Source: Clostridium folliculivorans (GTDB lineage: Bacteria; Bacillota; Clostridia; Clostridiales; Clostridiaceae). From it: DNA of 64,000 bases. The DNA lies in assembly GCF_024341905.1 (NCBI RefSeq), contig NZ_BQXY01000002.1:248001-312000 (forward strand), read 5' to 3'. The translations under genes were made by a program, and so were the position numbers. Of the stretch, positions 53,582 through 63,380 are shown piece after piece (within the stretch, counting starts at the first letter, position 1; each line of letters begins with the position of its first letter). A model generated the notes under the pieces. That model was not told the origin of the DNA. It ran no database searches and saw only the letters and a program-made list of their open reading frames with translations.

Positions 53582-54877
53582 TTATATATTTCCTTCACTG
53601 TTAGTGTATGCAACTGCATCTTTTTGTGCTAGCGTGGACAAAGTATCTAAATTAATTTCTTTTCCAACAAATGCACCATTAATTATTCCTGGTTTAAAGC
53701 ATTGTTCAAGCATAGTGTGAACTGTATCGAAATTAATTCTGTCTATTTTACTTATTATATCTTCTGGTTTATTTATCTTATTTAAGAATAGAACAGATTT
53801 ACCATTACTAAACATTCTACTACTAGTACTTTCTAATCCTAAAACATAACCTGCTTTAATTTTTTCTTTATTTATATTTAGTTGTTCTTTAGTGATTCCT
53901 TTAGAAATAAAAAGCTTTAATTCCTCATTTATAGCAAGCAGTGTTTCTTCTGCATACACAGGATTAAGTCCTACATAAATATTTAACATTCCAGTATTCT
54001 TATAAGAAAGAGGATATGAATAAACTGAATAGCACACACCCATTTCTTCACGAATCTTTTGGAATAGCAGTGAAGATGCACCTCCACCTAAAATATTATT
54101 TAGAACTATTAAATTATATCCGTTATCGTCTCCGATTGGAACTCCTTTAAGTCCTAAATTTATATGAAGTTGTTCAATATCCTTATCAGAGCTTACGAAA
54201 TTACTTTTAAGCTCTGGAGTCGAATAATCTGTTATTATCTCTCTTTCAGATTTCCAACCACCAAAGTAATTCTCTACAAGTTTTATAAGCTCTTGATATT
54301 CAAACTTACCACAAATAGATAGAACTGAATTTTTAGGTGTATAATGAGATTTAACATAGTTAGTTATAGTTGCTTTATTGAACGATCTTACAGTTTCAGG
54401 AGTTCCGAGGATTGGATAAGCTAAAGAGTCATCCTCAAAAGCTGCCTTTGCATGTATATCCGACAATACATCCTCTGGAGTATCTTCACCCATATTTATT
54501 TCTTCTACAACTACACCTTGTTCCTTTTGTATATCTTCTTCAGCGAAATTAGAATTAAACATCATATCAGACAATACTTCTAAGCATAATCCAGCATGAG
54601 TTGAAAGAGCTTTGAAATAATAACAGGTAGACTCTTTACTTGTATAAGCATTTATTTGTCCACCTACATTTTCTATATCTTCAGCTATTTGTTTGGCATT
54701 TCTGCTTTTTGTACCTTTAAACATCATGTGTTCTATAAAGTGTGAGATACCATTATTATGTAAATCTTCATTCCTTGATCCATTTTCTACATGTAATCCT
54801 ATGCTTATAGAGTCAACATGATCTATATATTCTGTGACAACTCTTAAACCATTTGGTAATGTGTATAAGTTATACAT
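53582..54877 (-). CDS. M16 family zinc peptidase (YmxG/MlpA-like)
   Basis: This 431-residue protein has the inverted zinc motif HFIEHM (His-x-x-Glu-His, about 46-50) and the downstream Glu in SKESTCYYFKAL. The C-terminal inactive-like half begins near residue 215. The Tyr-rich segment EEMGVCYSVYSYP is also typical. It resembles the mitochondrial processing peptidase beta subunit and Bacillus MlpA/YmxG. The substrate is unknown. The pnp-ymxG-ymxH-dapG order is conserved in Firmicutes. Confidence 0.93.
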   Translation of the reverse strand: MYNLYTLPNGLRVVTEYIDHVDSISIGLHVENGSRNEDLHNNGISHFIEHMMFKGTKSRNAKQIAEDIENVGGQINAYTSKESTCYYFKALSTHAGLCLEVLSDMMFNSNFAEEDIQKEQGVVVEEINMGEDTPEDVLSDIHAKAAFEDDSLAYPILGTPETVRSFNKATITNYVKSHYTPKNSVLSICGKFEYQELIKLVENYFGGWKSEREIITDYSTPELKSNFVSSDKDIEQLHINLGLKGVPIGDDNGYNLIVLNNILGGGASSLLFQKIREEMGVCYSVYSYPLSYKNTGMLNIYVGLNPVYAEETLLAINEELKLFISKGITKEQLNINKEKIKAGYVLGLESTSSRMFSNGKSVLFLNKINKPEDIISKIDRINFDTVHTMLEQCFKPGIINGAFVGKEINLDTLSTLAQKDAVAYTNSEGNI

Positions 54878-54892
54878 AAAAATACCTCCTTA

Positions 54893-54925
54893 AAAAATAA
54901 AAAGGCAATTTTTAAGTTGCCCTTT
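54893..54925 (-). terminator. pnp terminator
   Basis: On the minus strand AAAGGGCAA (54925-54917) pairs with TTGCCTTT (54908-54901) with one bulge, followed by TTATTTTTT. Confidence 0.75.
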
Positions 54926-54930
54926 CATCG

Positions 54931-57054
54931 TTATTCTTTTGATTTATCTTCTTTTGATTTGTCTTCTTGTGTTTCAGCGATCGCATCTTTTCTAGATAGG
55001 TTGATTCTGCCTTGGTTATCTATTTCAGTAACCTTAACAAGTATTTCATCCCCTACAGATACAATATCTTCAACCTTATTTACTCTAGCTACATCAAGTT
55101 TAGATATATGAACTAAACCTTCTTTGTTTGGTAGTATTTCAACAAATGCACCAAATTGAGCAATCTTAACTACTTTACCTAAGTATATTTCTCCTGCTTT
55201 TACTTCACGAGTAAGTCCATCTATTATCTTTAACGCTTCATTAACTCCTGAGTGATCTGAAGAGGAAACAAATATCTTTCCATCATCCTTAATGTCAATC
55301 TTAACCCCAGTATCAGCTATAATCTTATTGATTATCTTTCCACCAGCACCGATTACATCTCTTATCTTATCAGGATCAATTTGTATTGTTGAAGTCTTAG
55401 GAGCATATAATGAAACTTCTTTTCTAGCATCTGGTATGCATTCTTTAATCTTATCAAGTATGCCAAGTCTTGCTTTTCTTGCATCATATATAGCAGTTCT
55501 TATACAATATTCTGACAATCCAGCTATTTTTGTATCAACTTGTATAGAAGTTATTCCTTTTTCTGTACCTGCTACCTTAAAGTCCATATCTCCAAAGAAG
55601 TCTTCTATTCCTTGTATATCAGTAAGAATTTCTTCTTCTGATAAATCTTCAGAAGTTATTAAGCCCATTGCTATACCAGCAGCTGGTCTTTTAATTGGAA
55701 CTCCTGCATCTAATAATGCTAAAGTTGATCCGCAAACTGATGCTTGTGATGTAGAACCATTTGAGCTTAATACTTCAGATACAAGTCTTATAGTGTATGG
55801 GAATTCTTCTTCTGATGGTATAAGTGGTTCTAAAGCTCTTTCAGCTAATGCACCATGACCAATTTCTCTTCTACCTGGTCCTCTTAAAGGTCTAACTTCA
55901 CCAACACTGTATGATGGGAAGTTGTAGTGATGCATATATCTCTTAGATACTTCTTCACCAATTCCATCTAGAATTTGAACATCTCCTATAGCACCTAAAG
56001 TTGCTACAGTCATAACTTGTGTAAGTCCTCTTGTAAATATACCTGTTCCGTGAGTTCTTGGTAAAACTCCTACTTCACAGTTTATTGGTCTAACTTCATC
56101 AAAAGCTCTACCATCAGGACGTCTTCTTTCATGTAAAAGCATATCTCTTACAATCTCTTTTTGAATTCTGTATACAACGTCATTAACGTCAGACATGTTG
56201 TCTGGATATATATCAGCAAAGTGTTGTACTACACTCTTCTTAACTTCATCCATCTCTTCATTTCTTTCATTCTTGTCGATAATATACATAGCTTTTTTTA
56301 TAGTTTCAAAGGAATATTCGCGAACAGTTTTTTCTAGTTCTGCATCAACCTTGTATATTAAAGGTACCTTTTTCTCTTTTCCAAAAGTTTTCATCGCTTC
56401 TTCTTGGAAAGCTACTATATCTTTACATGCTTCAAATCCAAAAGTAATAGCATTTATCATAGTTTCTTCTGGTATCTCGTGACCACCAGCTTCAATCATC
56501 ATAACTCTATCTTTTGTAGCACATACTGTTAAAGCAAGTATCATTTCTTCTCTTTGCTTTGATGTTGGATTTAATATAAATTCATCACCGATTAAACCTA
56601 CTTGTACTGCGGCTACTGGAGTGGTGAATGGGATACTTGATAGACAAAGAGCAGTGGATGCTGCATTTATCGCAAGAATTTCTGGAAGGTTATCGTTTTC
56701 TACAGAAACTACTGTACAAACTACTTGTACGTCATTTCTATATCCTTTAGGGAAAAGTGGTCTAAGCGGTCTGTCAACAGCTCTTCCATTTAGAATTGCT
56801 TTTTCTGAAGGTCTACCCTCTCTCTTGATAAATCCTCCAGGTATTTTTCCTACTGCATATAATCTTTCTTCATATTCAACACTTAAAGGAAAGAAATCAA
56901 TCCCCTCTCTTGGTGATTCTGAAGCATTTGCGTTTGTTAATATTACTGTGTCACCATAGCTCATTAAGATAGCAGTATCTGAAAGCATTCCTAACTTTCC
57001 AAATTCTACTTTCATTTTTCTACCAGCTACAGTGGTTTCATGAAAATGATTCAT
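54931..57054 (-). CDS. pnp: Polyribonucleotide nucleotidyltransferase
   Basis: This 707-residue 3'-5' phosphorolytic exoribonuclease has two RNase PH domains (about 1-210; 310-540) joined by a helical domain. The second holds the catalytic site ([35 protein letters not shown]). KH ([25 protein letters not shown], about 560-584) and S1 ([30 protein letters not shown], about 623-690) domains follow. The C-terminus ends with [14 protein letters not shown]. It works with RNase Y in mRNA decay and lies downstream of rpsO. Confidence 0.98.
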   Translation of the reverse strand: MNHFHETTVAGRKMKVEFGKLGMLSDTAILMSYGDTVILTNANASESPREGIDFFPLSVEYEERLYAVGKIPGGFIKREGRPSEKAILNGRAVDRPLRPLFPKGYRNDVQVVCTVVSVENDNLPEILAINAASTALCLSSIPFTTPVAAVQVGLIGDEFILNPTSKQREEMILALTVCATKDRVMMIEAGGHEIPEETMINAITFGFEACKDIVAFQEEAMKTFGKEKKVPLIYKVDAELEKTVREYSFETIKKAMYIIDKNERNEEMDEVKKSVVQHFADIYPDNMSDVNDVVYRIQKEIVRDMLLHERRRPDGRAFDEVRPINCEVGVLPRTHGTGIFTRGLTQVMTVATLGAIGDVQILDGIGEEVSKRYMHHYNFPSYSVGEVRPLRGPGRREIGHGALAERALEPLIPSEEEFPYTIRLVSEVLSSNGSTSQASVCGSTLALLDAGVPIKRPAAGIAMGLITSEDLSEEEILTDIQGIEDFFGDMDFKVAGTEKGITSIQVDTKIAGLSEYCIRTAIYDARKARLGILDKIKECIPDARKEVSLYAPKTSTIQIDPDKIRDVIGAGGKIINKIIADTGVKIDIKDDGKIFVSSSDHSGVNEALKIIDGLTREVKAGEIYLGKVVKIAQFGAFVEILPNKEGLVHISKLDVARVNKVEDIVSVGDEILVKVTEIDNQGRINLSRKDAIAETQEDKSKEDKSKE

Positions 57055-57112
57055 GTGTTATTACCTCCTTTCGGTTACTTATGTAAAACTTTACTTTAGT
57101 TGATAAAATAAT

Positions 57113-57131
57113 AGAGCGGTATAACCGCTCT
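57113..57131 (-). terminator. rpsO terminator
   Basis: AGAGCGGT (57113-57120) pairs with ACCGCTCT (57124-57131) around ATA, followed on the minus strand by ATTATTTTAT. Only partial termination is expected, since pnp follows. Confidence 0.75.
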
Positions 57132-57138
57132 TTTCAGA

Positions 57139-57402
57139 TTAACCTCTTATACCTAATTGTCCTATTATTGCTCTGTATCTTTCGATATCTTGAGAAGATA
57201 GGTAGTTTAAAAGACCTCTTCTTTGTCCAACCATCATTAGAAGACCTCTTCTTGAATGGTGATCTTTCTTATGAACCTTTAAATGTTCAGTAAGATAGTT
57301 GATTCTTTCAGTAAGTAGTGCTATTTGCACTTCTGGTGAACCAGTATCTCCTTCATGTCTTGCGTACTTAACTATAATTTCTTGTTTTCTTGCCTTATCC
57401 AT
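57139..57402 (-). CDS. rpsO: 30S ribosomal protein S15
   Basis: This 87-residue protein matches S15: it starts [68 protein letters not shown] (read in parts) and ends [12 protein letters not shown]. It binds the central domain of 16S rRNA early in 30S assembly. GGAGGTG precedes the ATG. Its own promoter starts a leader of about 75 bases that may carry S15 autoregulation, as in other bacteria. Confidence 0.97.
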   Translation of the reverse strand: MDKARKQEIIVKYARHEGDTGSPEVQIALLTERINYLTEHLKVHKKDHHSRRGLLMMVGQRRGLLNYLSSQDIERYRAIIGQLGIRG

Positions 57403-57484
57403 GTGTAAACACCTCCAAAATTATCCCCTAGTTCCATGAAAAAAGATGGCAAACCTTTTATCTTAGGATTAGGTTCTCAAAGGT

Positions 57485-57513
57485 ATTATAGCAGAACTAA
57501 TTTTTATTGTAAA
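57485..57513 (-). promoter_or_regulatory. rpsO promoter
   Basis: On the minus strand TTTACA (57508-57513) and TATAAT (57485-57490) are 17 bp apart, downstream of the ribF stop and about 80 bp before the rpsO start. Confidence 0.78.
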
Positions 57514-57522
57514 TGAATTTTT

Positions 57523-58452
57523 TTACAATCCAATTAGGTTTTTTCTTGATTCAGCAAAAGCTTTATCGCTAATTAGTTGCTGCTGTAACTCCTTTAGGCT
57601 ATTAAACTTTTCTTCATTTCTTATTCTTTCAAGAAAATAAACTTTTAATTCATCGCCATAAATATTTTTATTAAAATTTAATATATACGTTTCTATAGTT
57701 ATATTCTTACCATTTACAGTAGGATTATAACCAATAGATGTTATACTTTTATATAACTTACTCTTATAAACCGTATTTGTATAATAAACGCCTATCTTAG
57801 GAAGAACTGAGCTAGAGTCAACCTCAGTATTTGCAGTAGGAAATCCGAGTGTTCTTCCAAGTTGCTTTCCTCGCACAACTGTGCCTCTTAGAATATATGG
57901 TCTAGTCAATAATGCATTAGCATCATCTAAATCTCCATCAATTAGAAGATTTCTTATCTTTGTGCTGCTTATTATATTTTCTTCATTCATCAAAGCACCC
58001 ATAATATGCAGTTCAAATCCATACTTTTCACTTAGAGCTTTTAGAAGATTTATATCACCTTTATTTTTATAGCCAAATCTATAATTAAATCCAACAATTA
58101 TCCCTTTAGCATTATATTTTCTTAAAAGCATTTCTATAAATGCTTCAGGCTCAATCTTCATAAAGTCTTCATTAAAATTTACAAGACAAGCGATATCAAT
58201 GCCTAGTTCTTCAAGAATCTCAAGTTTTGTTGCGTTATCAAGTAGCAGTTTAGGAGCTCTATCTTTATTTACTACAGTTAGTGGATGATTTTTAAAAGTA
58301 AAAACCATACTAGAACAGCTATTTTCCTTAGCTAGTTCCAAAGTTTTATTTATCAAACTCAAATGTCCTAAATGCAAACCATCGAAACTACCTAGAGCTA
58401 TAAAAGAACTTTTTTGTAAAGAGATTTTGCTATTTTCATCAATAATTATCAT
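57523..58452 (-). CDS. ribF: Bifunctional riboflavin kinase / FAD synthetase
   Basis: This 309-residue enzyme turns riboflavin into FMN and then FAD. The N-terminal adenylyltransferase domain has ALGSFDGLHLGHLSLI (about 17-32), FTFKNHPL, VGFNYRFGYKNKGD and SSTKIRNLL. The C-terminal kinase domain (about 180-309) has RGTVVRGKQLGRTLGFPTANTEVDSS and the GVYYTNTV, ETYILNF strands. It lies 10 bases downstream of truB in the translation-factor cluster. AGAGGT precedes the ATG. Confidence 0.96.
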   Translation of the reverse strand: MIIIDENSKISLQKSSFIALGSFDGLHLGHLSLINKTLELAKENSCSSMVFTFKNHPLTVVNKDRAPKLLLDNATKLEILEELGIDIACLVNFNEDFMKIEPEAFIEMLLRKYNAKGIIVGFNYRFGYKNKGDINLLKALSEKYGFELHIMGALMNEENIISSTKIRNLLIDGDLDDANALLTRPYILRGTVVRGKQLGRTLGFPTANTEVDSSSVLPKIGVYYTNTVYKSKLYKSITSIGYNPTVNGKNITIETYILNFNKNIYGDELKVYFLERIRNEEKFNSLKELQQQLISDKAFAESRKNLIGL

Positions 58453-58462
58453 CTTTGTACCT

Positions 58463-59341
58463 CTAATCTAATAATAATTTTTCCAATTTAAAGCCATCCC
58501 TATTCATCTTACCAAGTCCAATTAAAGATCCTTTATTATCATACACTTTATAAAGCTTTTGAAAATCAAGTTCATCTCTAATCATTGTTCTATCACTCAC
58601 TCTTACTCCATTAATTAATAACTTAGAGAATTTTTCATTTACGTTAATACTGTCATAAAACTTTAATGCATCTTCAATTGATATAATAAAATCATTTATA
58701 TTAGATTCATTTAAATCTTCTAATTTAACGCTGTTTCCTAATGTGAAAAATCCATTTCTAGTTCTACACAAGGCAGTCATAGTTGCACCTACATTTAATT
58801 CGTTTCCTATATCGAAGCATAAGCTTCTGATATATGTTCCTTTCGAGCAAGTAACATCCATAGTGACATAAGGAAGAGCAATATCTATATTATCTATAGA
58901 ATATATGTTAATCTTTCTTGCTTCTCTTTCAATCTCTTTTCCTTGCCTCGCAAGCTCATATAATCTTTTTCCATTAACCTTAAGTGCAGAATACATAGGA
59001 GGAACTTGATCTATTAAACCAATAAATTTAGATATTACTTTTAAAACATCCTCATTTTTTATATGGTCTGTTTTTGAAGTCTTAATAACAGATCCTTCTA
59101 AGTCATATGTATCAGTTACTATTCCTAACTGAAAACTAACCTTGTATGATTTTTGATTTTCCATTATATAATCAATTATTTTAGTTGCTTTTCCCATACA
59201 AACAGGAAGGACCCCTGAGGCTTCAGGATCAAGGGTTCCTGTATGTCCAACTTTTTTTTCCTTAGTTAAAAACCTAACTTTTCTAACTACATCAAAAGAA
59301 GTCATACCTGTGCTTTTATTTATATTAATTATACCATTCAT
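58463..59341 (-). CDS. truB: tRNA pseudouridine 55 synthase
   Basis: This 292-residue enzyme makes pseudouridine 55 in the T-loop of tRNAs. Motifs are GIININKSTGMTSFDVVRKV, the catalytic Asp in VGHTGTLDPEASGVLPVCMGKATK, PPMYSALKVNGKRLYELAR and CSKGTYIRSLCFDIG. The length fits. It begins 2 bases after the nrnA stop, so translation is coupled. Confidence 0.97.
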   Translation of the reverse strand: MNGIININKSTGMTSFDVVRKVRFLTKEKKVGHTGTLDPEASGVLPVCMGKATKIIDYIMENQKSYKVSFQLGIVTDTYDLEGSVIKTSKTDHIKNEDVLKVISKFIGLIDQVPPMYSALKVNGKRLYELARQGKEIEREARKINIYSIDNIDIALPYVTMDVTCSKGTYIRSLCFDIGNELNVGATMTALCRTRNGFFTLGNSVKLEDLNESNINDFIISIEDALKFYDSINVNEKFSKLLINGVRVSDRTMIRDELDFQKLYKVYDNKGSLIGLGKMNRDGFKLEKLLLD

Positions 59342-59343
59342 AT

Positions 59344-60297
59344 CTATATCTCTTCTTTTATTTGATTTAAAACTAAGTTTTTAGCTTCGTTTAAGGATAT
59401 GTTTTTCATAGTAATTCCAGAAGCTCTCACATGACCGCCTCCGCCAAAAACTGAAGCAACTTTGTTAACATTCAAGTATTTTTTAGATCTTAAGCTTACT
59501 TTAACTCCATCTTCAACTTCCCTGAATAATACCGCTCCCTCAACACCTCTAATTTGAAGGCCTTGAGAGATTATATCTGAAGAATCATCTAAAACTATAT
59601 TTAATCTATTAATTGTATCCCTAGTTATTTCCATAACAGCAAGCTTTCCTTCATATATAAGCTCTGTATTTCCTAATACATCCCCTATAAGTTTTAGCTT
59701 TTCAAAAGGCTTATTATCAAATATATTACTATGAATATCTGAATGATTTATATTAAATTTTAGAAGTTCAGATGCAATAGCATGAGTAGTTGGAGTGGCG
59801 TTTGAATGTCTAAAAGACCCTGTATCTGTAACTAGGGCAGTGTAAAGACATTTTGCTATATCACTATCGATTTCAGCATTTAATAACTTTATAAGACTAT
59901 ATACTATTTCTGCTGTTGCAGACGCAGTAACATCTATAAAATTTAAATCACCATAAAGATCATTTGATAGATGATGATCTATATTTATAATAGTACCTTG
60001 AAATCCTTCTAAATCTGCTGAAATTCTCTCTTTATTTCCACAATCAAGTATTATTACACAATCACTATCTTCTTTAGGACTTACACATTCTCCATTAAGC
60101 TCATTTGAAAAAGGAAGGAAGCTTAAATTATACGATATCGTATCTTTCGATATCATATAAGCTTCCTTACCAATTTTTTTTAAGGCTTGATATAATGACA
60201 ACACGCTACCAGCAGCATCACCATCAGGAGAAACATGAAATGTAATACCTATTTTATTCATCGGTAAAATCTTATTAGCAATTTCATGTAGTGTCAT
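59344..60297 (-). CDS. nrnA: DHH/DHHA1 phosphoesterase (NrnA, nanoRNase/pAp phosphatase)
   Basis: This 317-residue DHH protein has the motifs HVSPDGDAAGSVLSL (about 21-35), VIILDCGN and INIDHHLSND (the DHH triad), TDTGSFRHSNAT, and a C-terminal DHHA1 domain with the GGGGHVRASG motif. NrnA degrades nanoRNAs and dephosphorylates pAp. It starts 1 base after the rbfA stop. The rbfA-nrnA-truB-ribF order is conserved in Firmicutes. Confidence 0.95.
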   Translation of the reverse strand: MTLHEIANKILPMNKIGITFHVSPDGDAAGSVLSLYQALKKIGKEAYMISKDTISYNLSFLPFSNELNGECVSPKEDSDCVIILDCGNKERISADLEGFQGTIINIDHHLSNDLYGDLNFIDVTASATAEIVYSLIKLLNAEIDSDIAKCLYTALVTDTGSFRHSNATPTTHAIASELLKFNINHSDIHSNIFDNKPFEKLKLIGDVLGNTELIYEGKLAVMEITRDTINRLNIVLDDSSDIISQGLQIRGVEGAVLFREVEDGVKVSLRSKKYLNVNKVASVFGGGGHVRASGITMKNISLNEAKNLVLNQIKEEI

Positions 60298-60298
60298 T

Positions 60299-60649
60299 CT
60301 ATTTCTCCTTTATCTTCTCTAAAAGAGAATCTATATGCATTCCTTTTTCAATAGACTCATCTAATTGAAATAACACCTCAGGTGTATGTCTTAGATTAAT
60401 TCTATGGCCTAATTCTTTACGAACAAAACTACTAGAACTCTTTAAAGCGCTAAAAGTACTAGCCTTTTCCTCTTCACTTAAACTGAATATACTAATATAG
60501 ATATTAGCATACCTTAAGTCCTTTGTTACTACCGCATCAGTTACACTTATCATAGCAGTTAGCCTAGGATCTTTTATACTGTTTCTTATTATATCGCTTA
60601 CTTCTTTTTTTACTTCTTCATTTATTCTTCCGCCTCTATAGTTAGGCAT
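60299..60649 (-). CDS. rbfA: Ribosome-binding factor A
   Basis: This is a 116-residue protein from ATG 60649, after GAGGTGA; the GTG at 60658 is part of that site. It is a KH-like 30S maturation factor that binds the 5' end of 16S rRNA. The pattern RINEEVKKEVSDIIRNSIKDPRL ... VTDAVVTKDLRYANIYISI and LGHRINLRHTPEVLFQLDESIEKGMHIDSLL is diagnostic. It sits directly downstream of infB. Confidence 0.96.
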   Translation of the reverse strand: MPNYRGGRINEEVKKEVSDIIRNSIKDPRLTAMISVTDAVVTKDLRYANIYISIFSLSEEEKASTFSALKSSSSFVRKELGHRINLRHTPEVLFQLDESIEKGMHIDSLLEKIKEK

Positions 60650-60663
60650 GAAAATCACCTCTT

Positions 60664-62760
60664 TTAAAGTTCTTTTCTTTCAATTGCTTGCATAGTAAAG
60701 GCTTCAACAATATCGCCTTCTTTGATATCATTAAACTTTTCGAAACTTAATCCACATTCATATCCTGTATTAACTTCCTTAACATCATCCTTAAATCTCT
60801 TTAATGATGAAAGCTTACCTTCTAGTATAACTATGCCGTCTCTAATTATTCTAACCTCAGAATTTCTTACCATCTTACCATCTAATACGTAAGATCCAGC
60901 AATAGTTCCAACATTAGAAATTTTATATGTCTGTCTTATCTCAGCTCTACCAAGTATAACTTCTTTATATTCAGGTTCAAGCATACCTATCATAGCTGAT
61001 TTTATATCTTCGATAGCATCATAGATAATTCTGTATGTTTTAATATCAACATTCTCTTTTTCTGCTATGCTTACTGCATTGTTGTCAGGTCTTACATTAA
61101 AGCCTATAACAATAGCATTAGAAGCTGTTGCAAGAGTTATATCTGTTTCAGTTATTGCTCCAACTGCACCATGGATTACTCTTACTCTAACATCCTCAGT
61201 AGATAATTTTTCTAATGATGATCTTATAGCTTCAACTGAACCTTGAACGTCAGCTTTTACTATTATAGCAAGTTCCTTTACTTTTCCTTCTCTTATTTGG
61301 CTGTATAAATCTTCAAGAGAAACTCTATTTGAATTATTAAAGCTTTCTTCACGATTCTTTTCTCTTCTAGATTCCGCCATTTGTCTAGCAGTCTTTTCAT
61401 CTTTTACTACTATAAATCTATCACCTGCTGAAGGAACATCAGATAGTCCAAGAACTTCTACTGGTATGGAAGGTCCTGCTAACTTAATCTTTTTACCCTT
61501 ATCATCAAACATAGCTCTGATTCTTCCATAAGTTGAACCAACTACGATTGAATCTCCAGAATGAAGTGTTCCATTACCGATAAGTAATGATGCAACAGCT
61601 CCTCTTCCTTTGTCAAGCTTAGCTTCAACAACAGTTCCCTTAGCTCTTCTTGATGGGTTAGCTTGAAGTTCAAGCATTTCAGCTGTTAAAACTACCATTT
61701 CTAGAAGAGTGTCTATACCTTCATGAGTTTTTGCAGAAACAGGAACGCATATAACATCTCCGCCCCAATCTTCTGATACAAGACCGTACTCTGTAAGTTC
61801 TTGTTTAACTCTTTCGATATTAGCTCCTGGTCTATCCATCTTATTTATAGCTACAACCATTGGTACATTTGCAGCCTTACAGTGATTTATAGCTTCAACT
61901 GTTTGTGGCATTATACCATCATCTGCAGCTACTACAAGAATAACTATATCAGTAATTTGAGCACCACGAGCTCTCATTGCTGTAAATGCCTCATGTCCTG
62001 GAGTATCTAAAAATGTTATCTTTTGATTGTTAACATTAACAGTATAAGCACCTATGTGCTGAGTTATACCTCCAGCTTCTGATTCAGTTACTTTTGCTTT
62101 TCTTATAGCATCAAGTAAAGAAGTCTTACCATGGTCAACGTGACCCATTACTGTTATAATCGGAGGTCTGTTTTCAAGGTTTTCGCCATCTTCAGTTTCC
62201 TCTTCAAATATTTCTAAAGTAGCTTCTTCTGTTTTCTTTATAACTGAAACACCATACTTTTCTGCAGCTTTTTGAGCTGTAGCGAAGTCTATTTCTTGGT
62301 TAATAGCAGCCATAACACCAGTGAAGATTAGAGTTTTTATTACATCAGCACCAGGCTTATTTAACTTTTCAGCTAATTCCTTAACTGTTATTGTATCGCT
62401 GATTTCAATAGTACCGCCATCTAATTCAGTAGCATTACCATCTTCATCCGTGATATCTTCATCATCTGATTTCTTTTTCTTTCTCTTTTTAGCAACATTA
62501 TTAACTTCTTCAGCAACCATTTCCTCATATTCATCTACGATAGTTTTAGAAACTTCCTCATCATCGTCATCCGAACCTGCTGGAATTATAGTGTGATCAC
62601 TACCTGCTAATAATTCTTTAATAAGTTCTGCATCTTCATCCTCTATAACGCTCATGTGATTCTTAACTTCTATGCTAAATTCATCCATAAGCAAAGTGAT
62701 AAGATCCTTACTTGCTACATTTAATTCTTTTGCTAATTCATATACTCTAATTTTTGACAT
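60664..62760 (-). CDS. infB: Translation initiation factor IF-2
   Basis: This is a 698-residue protein from ATG 62760, which follows GGGGGTG; the reading frame upstream overlaps ylxQ and lacks such a site. The N-terminal IF2-N motif [21 protein letters not shown] is followed by a short acidic linker (about 65-115) and a second IF2-N segment. The GTPase domain has G1 [29 protein letters not shown] and SAK, and the remainder is the IF2 C-terminal domains that bind fMet-tRNA. It is shorter than in enterobacteria, as usual for clostridia. Confidence 0.98.
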   Translation of the reverse strand: MSKIRVYELAKELNVASKDLITLLMDEFSIEVKNHMSVIEDEDAELIKELLAGSDHTIIPAGSDDDDEEVSKTIVDEYEEMVAEEVNNVAKKRKKKKSDDEDITDEDGNATELDGGTIEISDTITVKELAEKLNKPGADVIKTLIFTGVMAAINQEIDFATAQKAAEKYGVSVIKKTEEATLEIFEEETEDGENLENRPPIITVMGHVDHGKTSLLDAIRKAKVTESEAGGITQHIGAYTVNVNNQKITFLDTPGHEAFTAMRARGAQITDIVILVVAADDGIMPQTVEAINHCKAANVPMVVAINKMDRPGANIERVKQELTEYGLVSEDWGGDVICVPVSAKTHEGIDTLLEMVVLTAEMLELQANPSRRAKGTVVEAKLDKGRGAVASLLIGNGTLHSGDSIVVGSTYGRIRAMFDDKGKKIKLAGPSIPVEVLGLSDVPSAGDRFIVVKDEKTARQMAESRREKNREESFNNSNRVSLEDLYSQIREGKVKELAIIVKADVQGSVEAIRSSLEKLSTEDVRVRVIHGAVGAITETDITLATASNAIVIGFNVRPDNNAVSIAEKENVDIKTYRIIYDAIEDIKSAMIGMLEPEYKEVILGRAEIRQTYKISNVGTIAGSYVLDGKMVRNSEVRIIRDGIVILEGKLSSLKRFKDDVKEVNTGYECGLSFEKFNDIKEGDIVEAFTMQAIERKEL

Positions 62761-62792
62761 AGATTCACCCCCGACAAAATTCGTTGGATTTA

Positions 62793-63098
62793 TCAAATAT
62801 TCTCTTGAATTTGAATTAATTTCTTAGCCATATTTTGTTCAATAACAGCTAATACATTAATCTCACTTCTTCCTAAGCTCAATCCTAAGTCTTCTTTAGA
62901 GAAAACATCAATTGTAGGGATATTTTTTTCTATGCAGTATCGCATAAACATATCCTTACTTTTAGGCGAAAGCTCAGTTGAGAATATAAACAAATAAATC
63001 TTTTTCTTCTTTAATATTTCTTCGCATTTATTGTAACCTTCAATTAAGTTCCCGGATTTTTTTACTAGTCCTAAAAACTGAAGAAACTTATTAACCAT
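62793..63098 (-). CDS. L7Ae-family RNA-binding protein YlxQ
   Basis: This 101-residue L7Ae/L30e/S12e/Gadd45-family protein shows [46 protein letters not shown] (read in parts) and [24 protein letters not shown]. Such proteins bind kink-turn RNA. It overlaps rnpM by 8 bases and precedes infB, the conserved position of ylxQ. Its exact RNA partner in this cluster is not known. Confidence 0.92.
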   Translation of the reverse strand: MVNKFLQFLGLVKKSGNLIEGYNKCEEILKKKKIYLFIFSTELSPKSKDMFMRYCIEKNIPTIDVFSKEDLGLSLGRSEINVLAVIEQNMAKKLIQIQENI

Positions 63099-63357
63099 TT
63101 ACAATTTCATCCTTTAAGTTATTATAAATATTCTCATCGATTGTTGTTTCAAGATTTTTATTAAGTCTTTTTGCTTTGAATGCCTTATCTAAGCATTCAA
63201 CACTTTTACAGATATAAGCTCCTCTACCGGACTTTTTACCTGTCAAATCAACTGATACAACACCCTCTGGACTTTTTACAATCCTTATGAGTTCTTTTTT
63301 CGGTTTCATTTCCATGCAACCTGTGCACATTCTCATTGGAATTTTTTTTGGTTTCAT
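63091..63357 (-). CDS. rnpM: YlxR/RnpM family protein (DUF448)
   Basis: This 88-residue DUF448 protein has PMRMCTGCMEMKPKKELIRIVKSPEG and SGRGAYICKSVECLDKAFKAKRLNK. Two cysteine pairs, in CTGC and in the later CKSVEC, are visible. YlxR of Bacillus has been described as an RNase P modulator (RnpM). It lies between nusA and ylxQ as in most Firmicutes. GGAGGTG precedes the ATG. Confidence 0.92.
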   Translation of the reverse strand: MKPKKIPMRMCTGCMEMKPKKELIRIVKSPEGVVSVDLTGKKSGRGAYICKSVECLDKAFKAKRLNKNLETTIDENIYNNLKDEIVNG

Positions 63358-63380
63358 TGTAGCACCTCCAAGCTTCAGAA

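Noticed and set aside
54931..57054. Long plus-strand frames inside pnp (for example 55292-55858)
   Set aside because: They are antisense shadows of the pnp coding sequence without ribosome binding sites.
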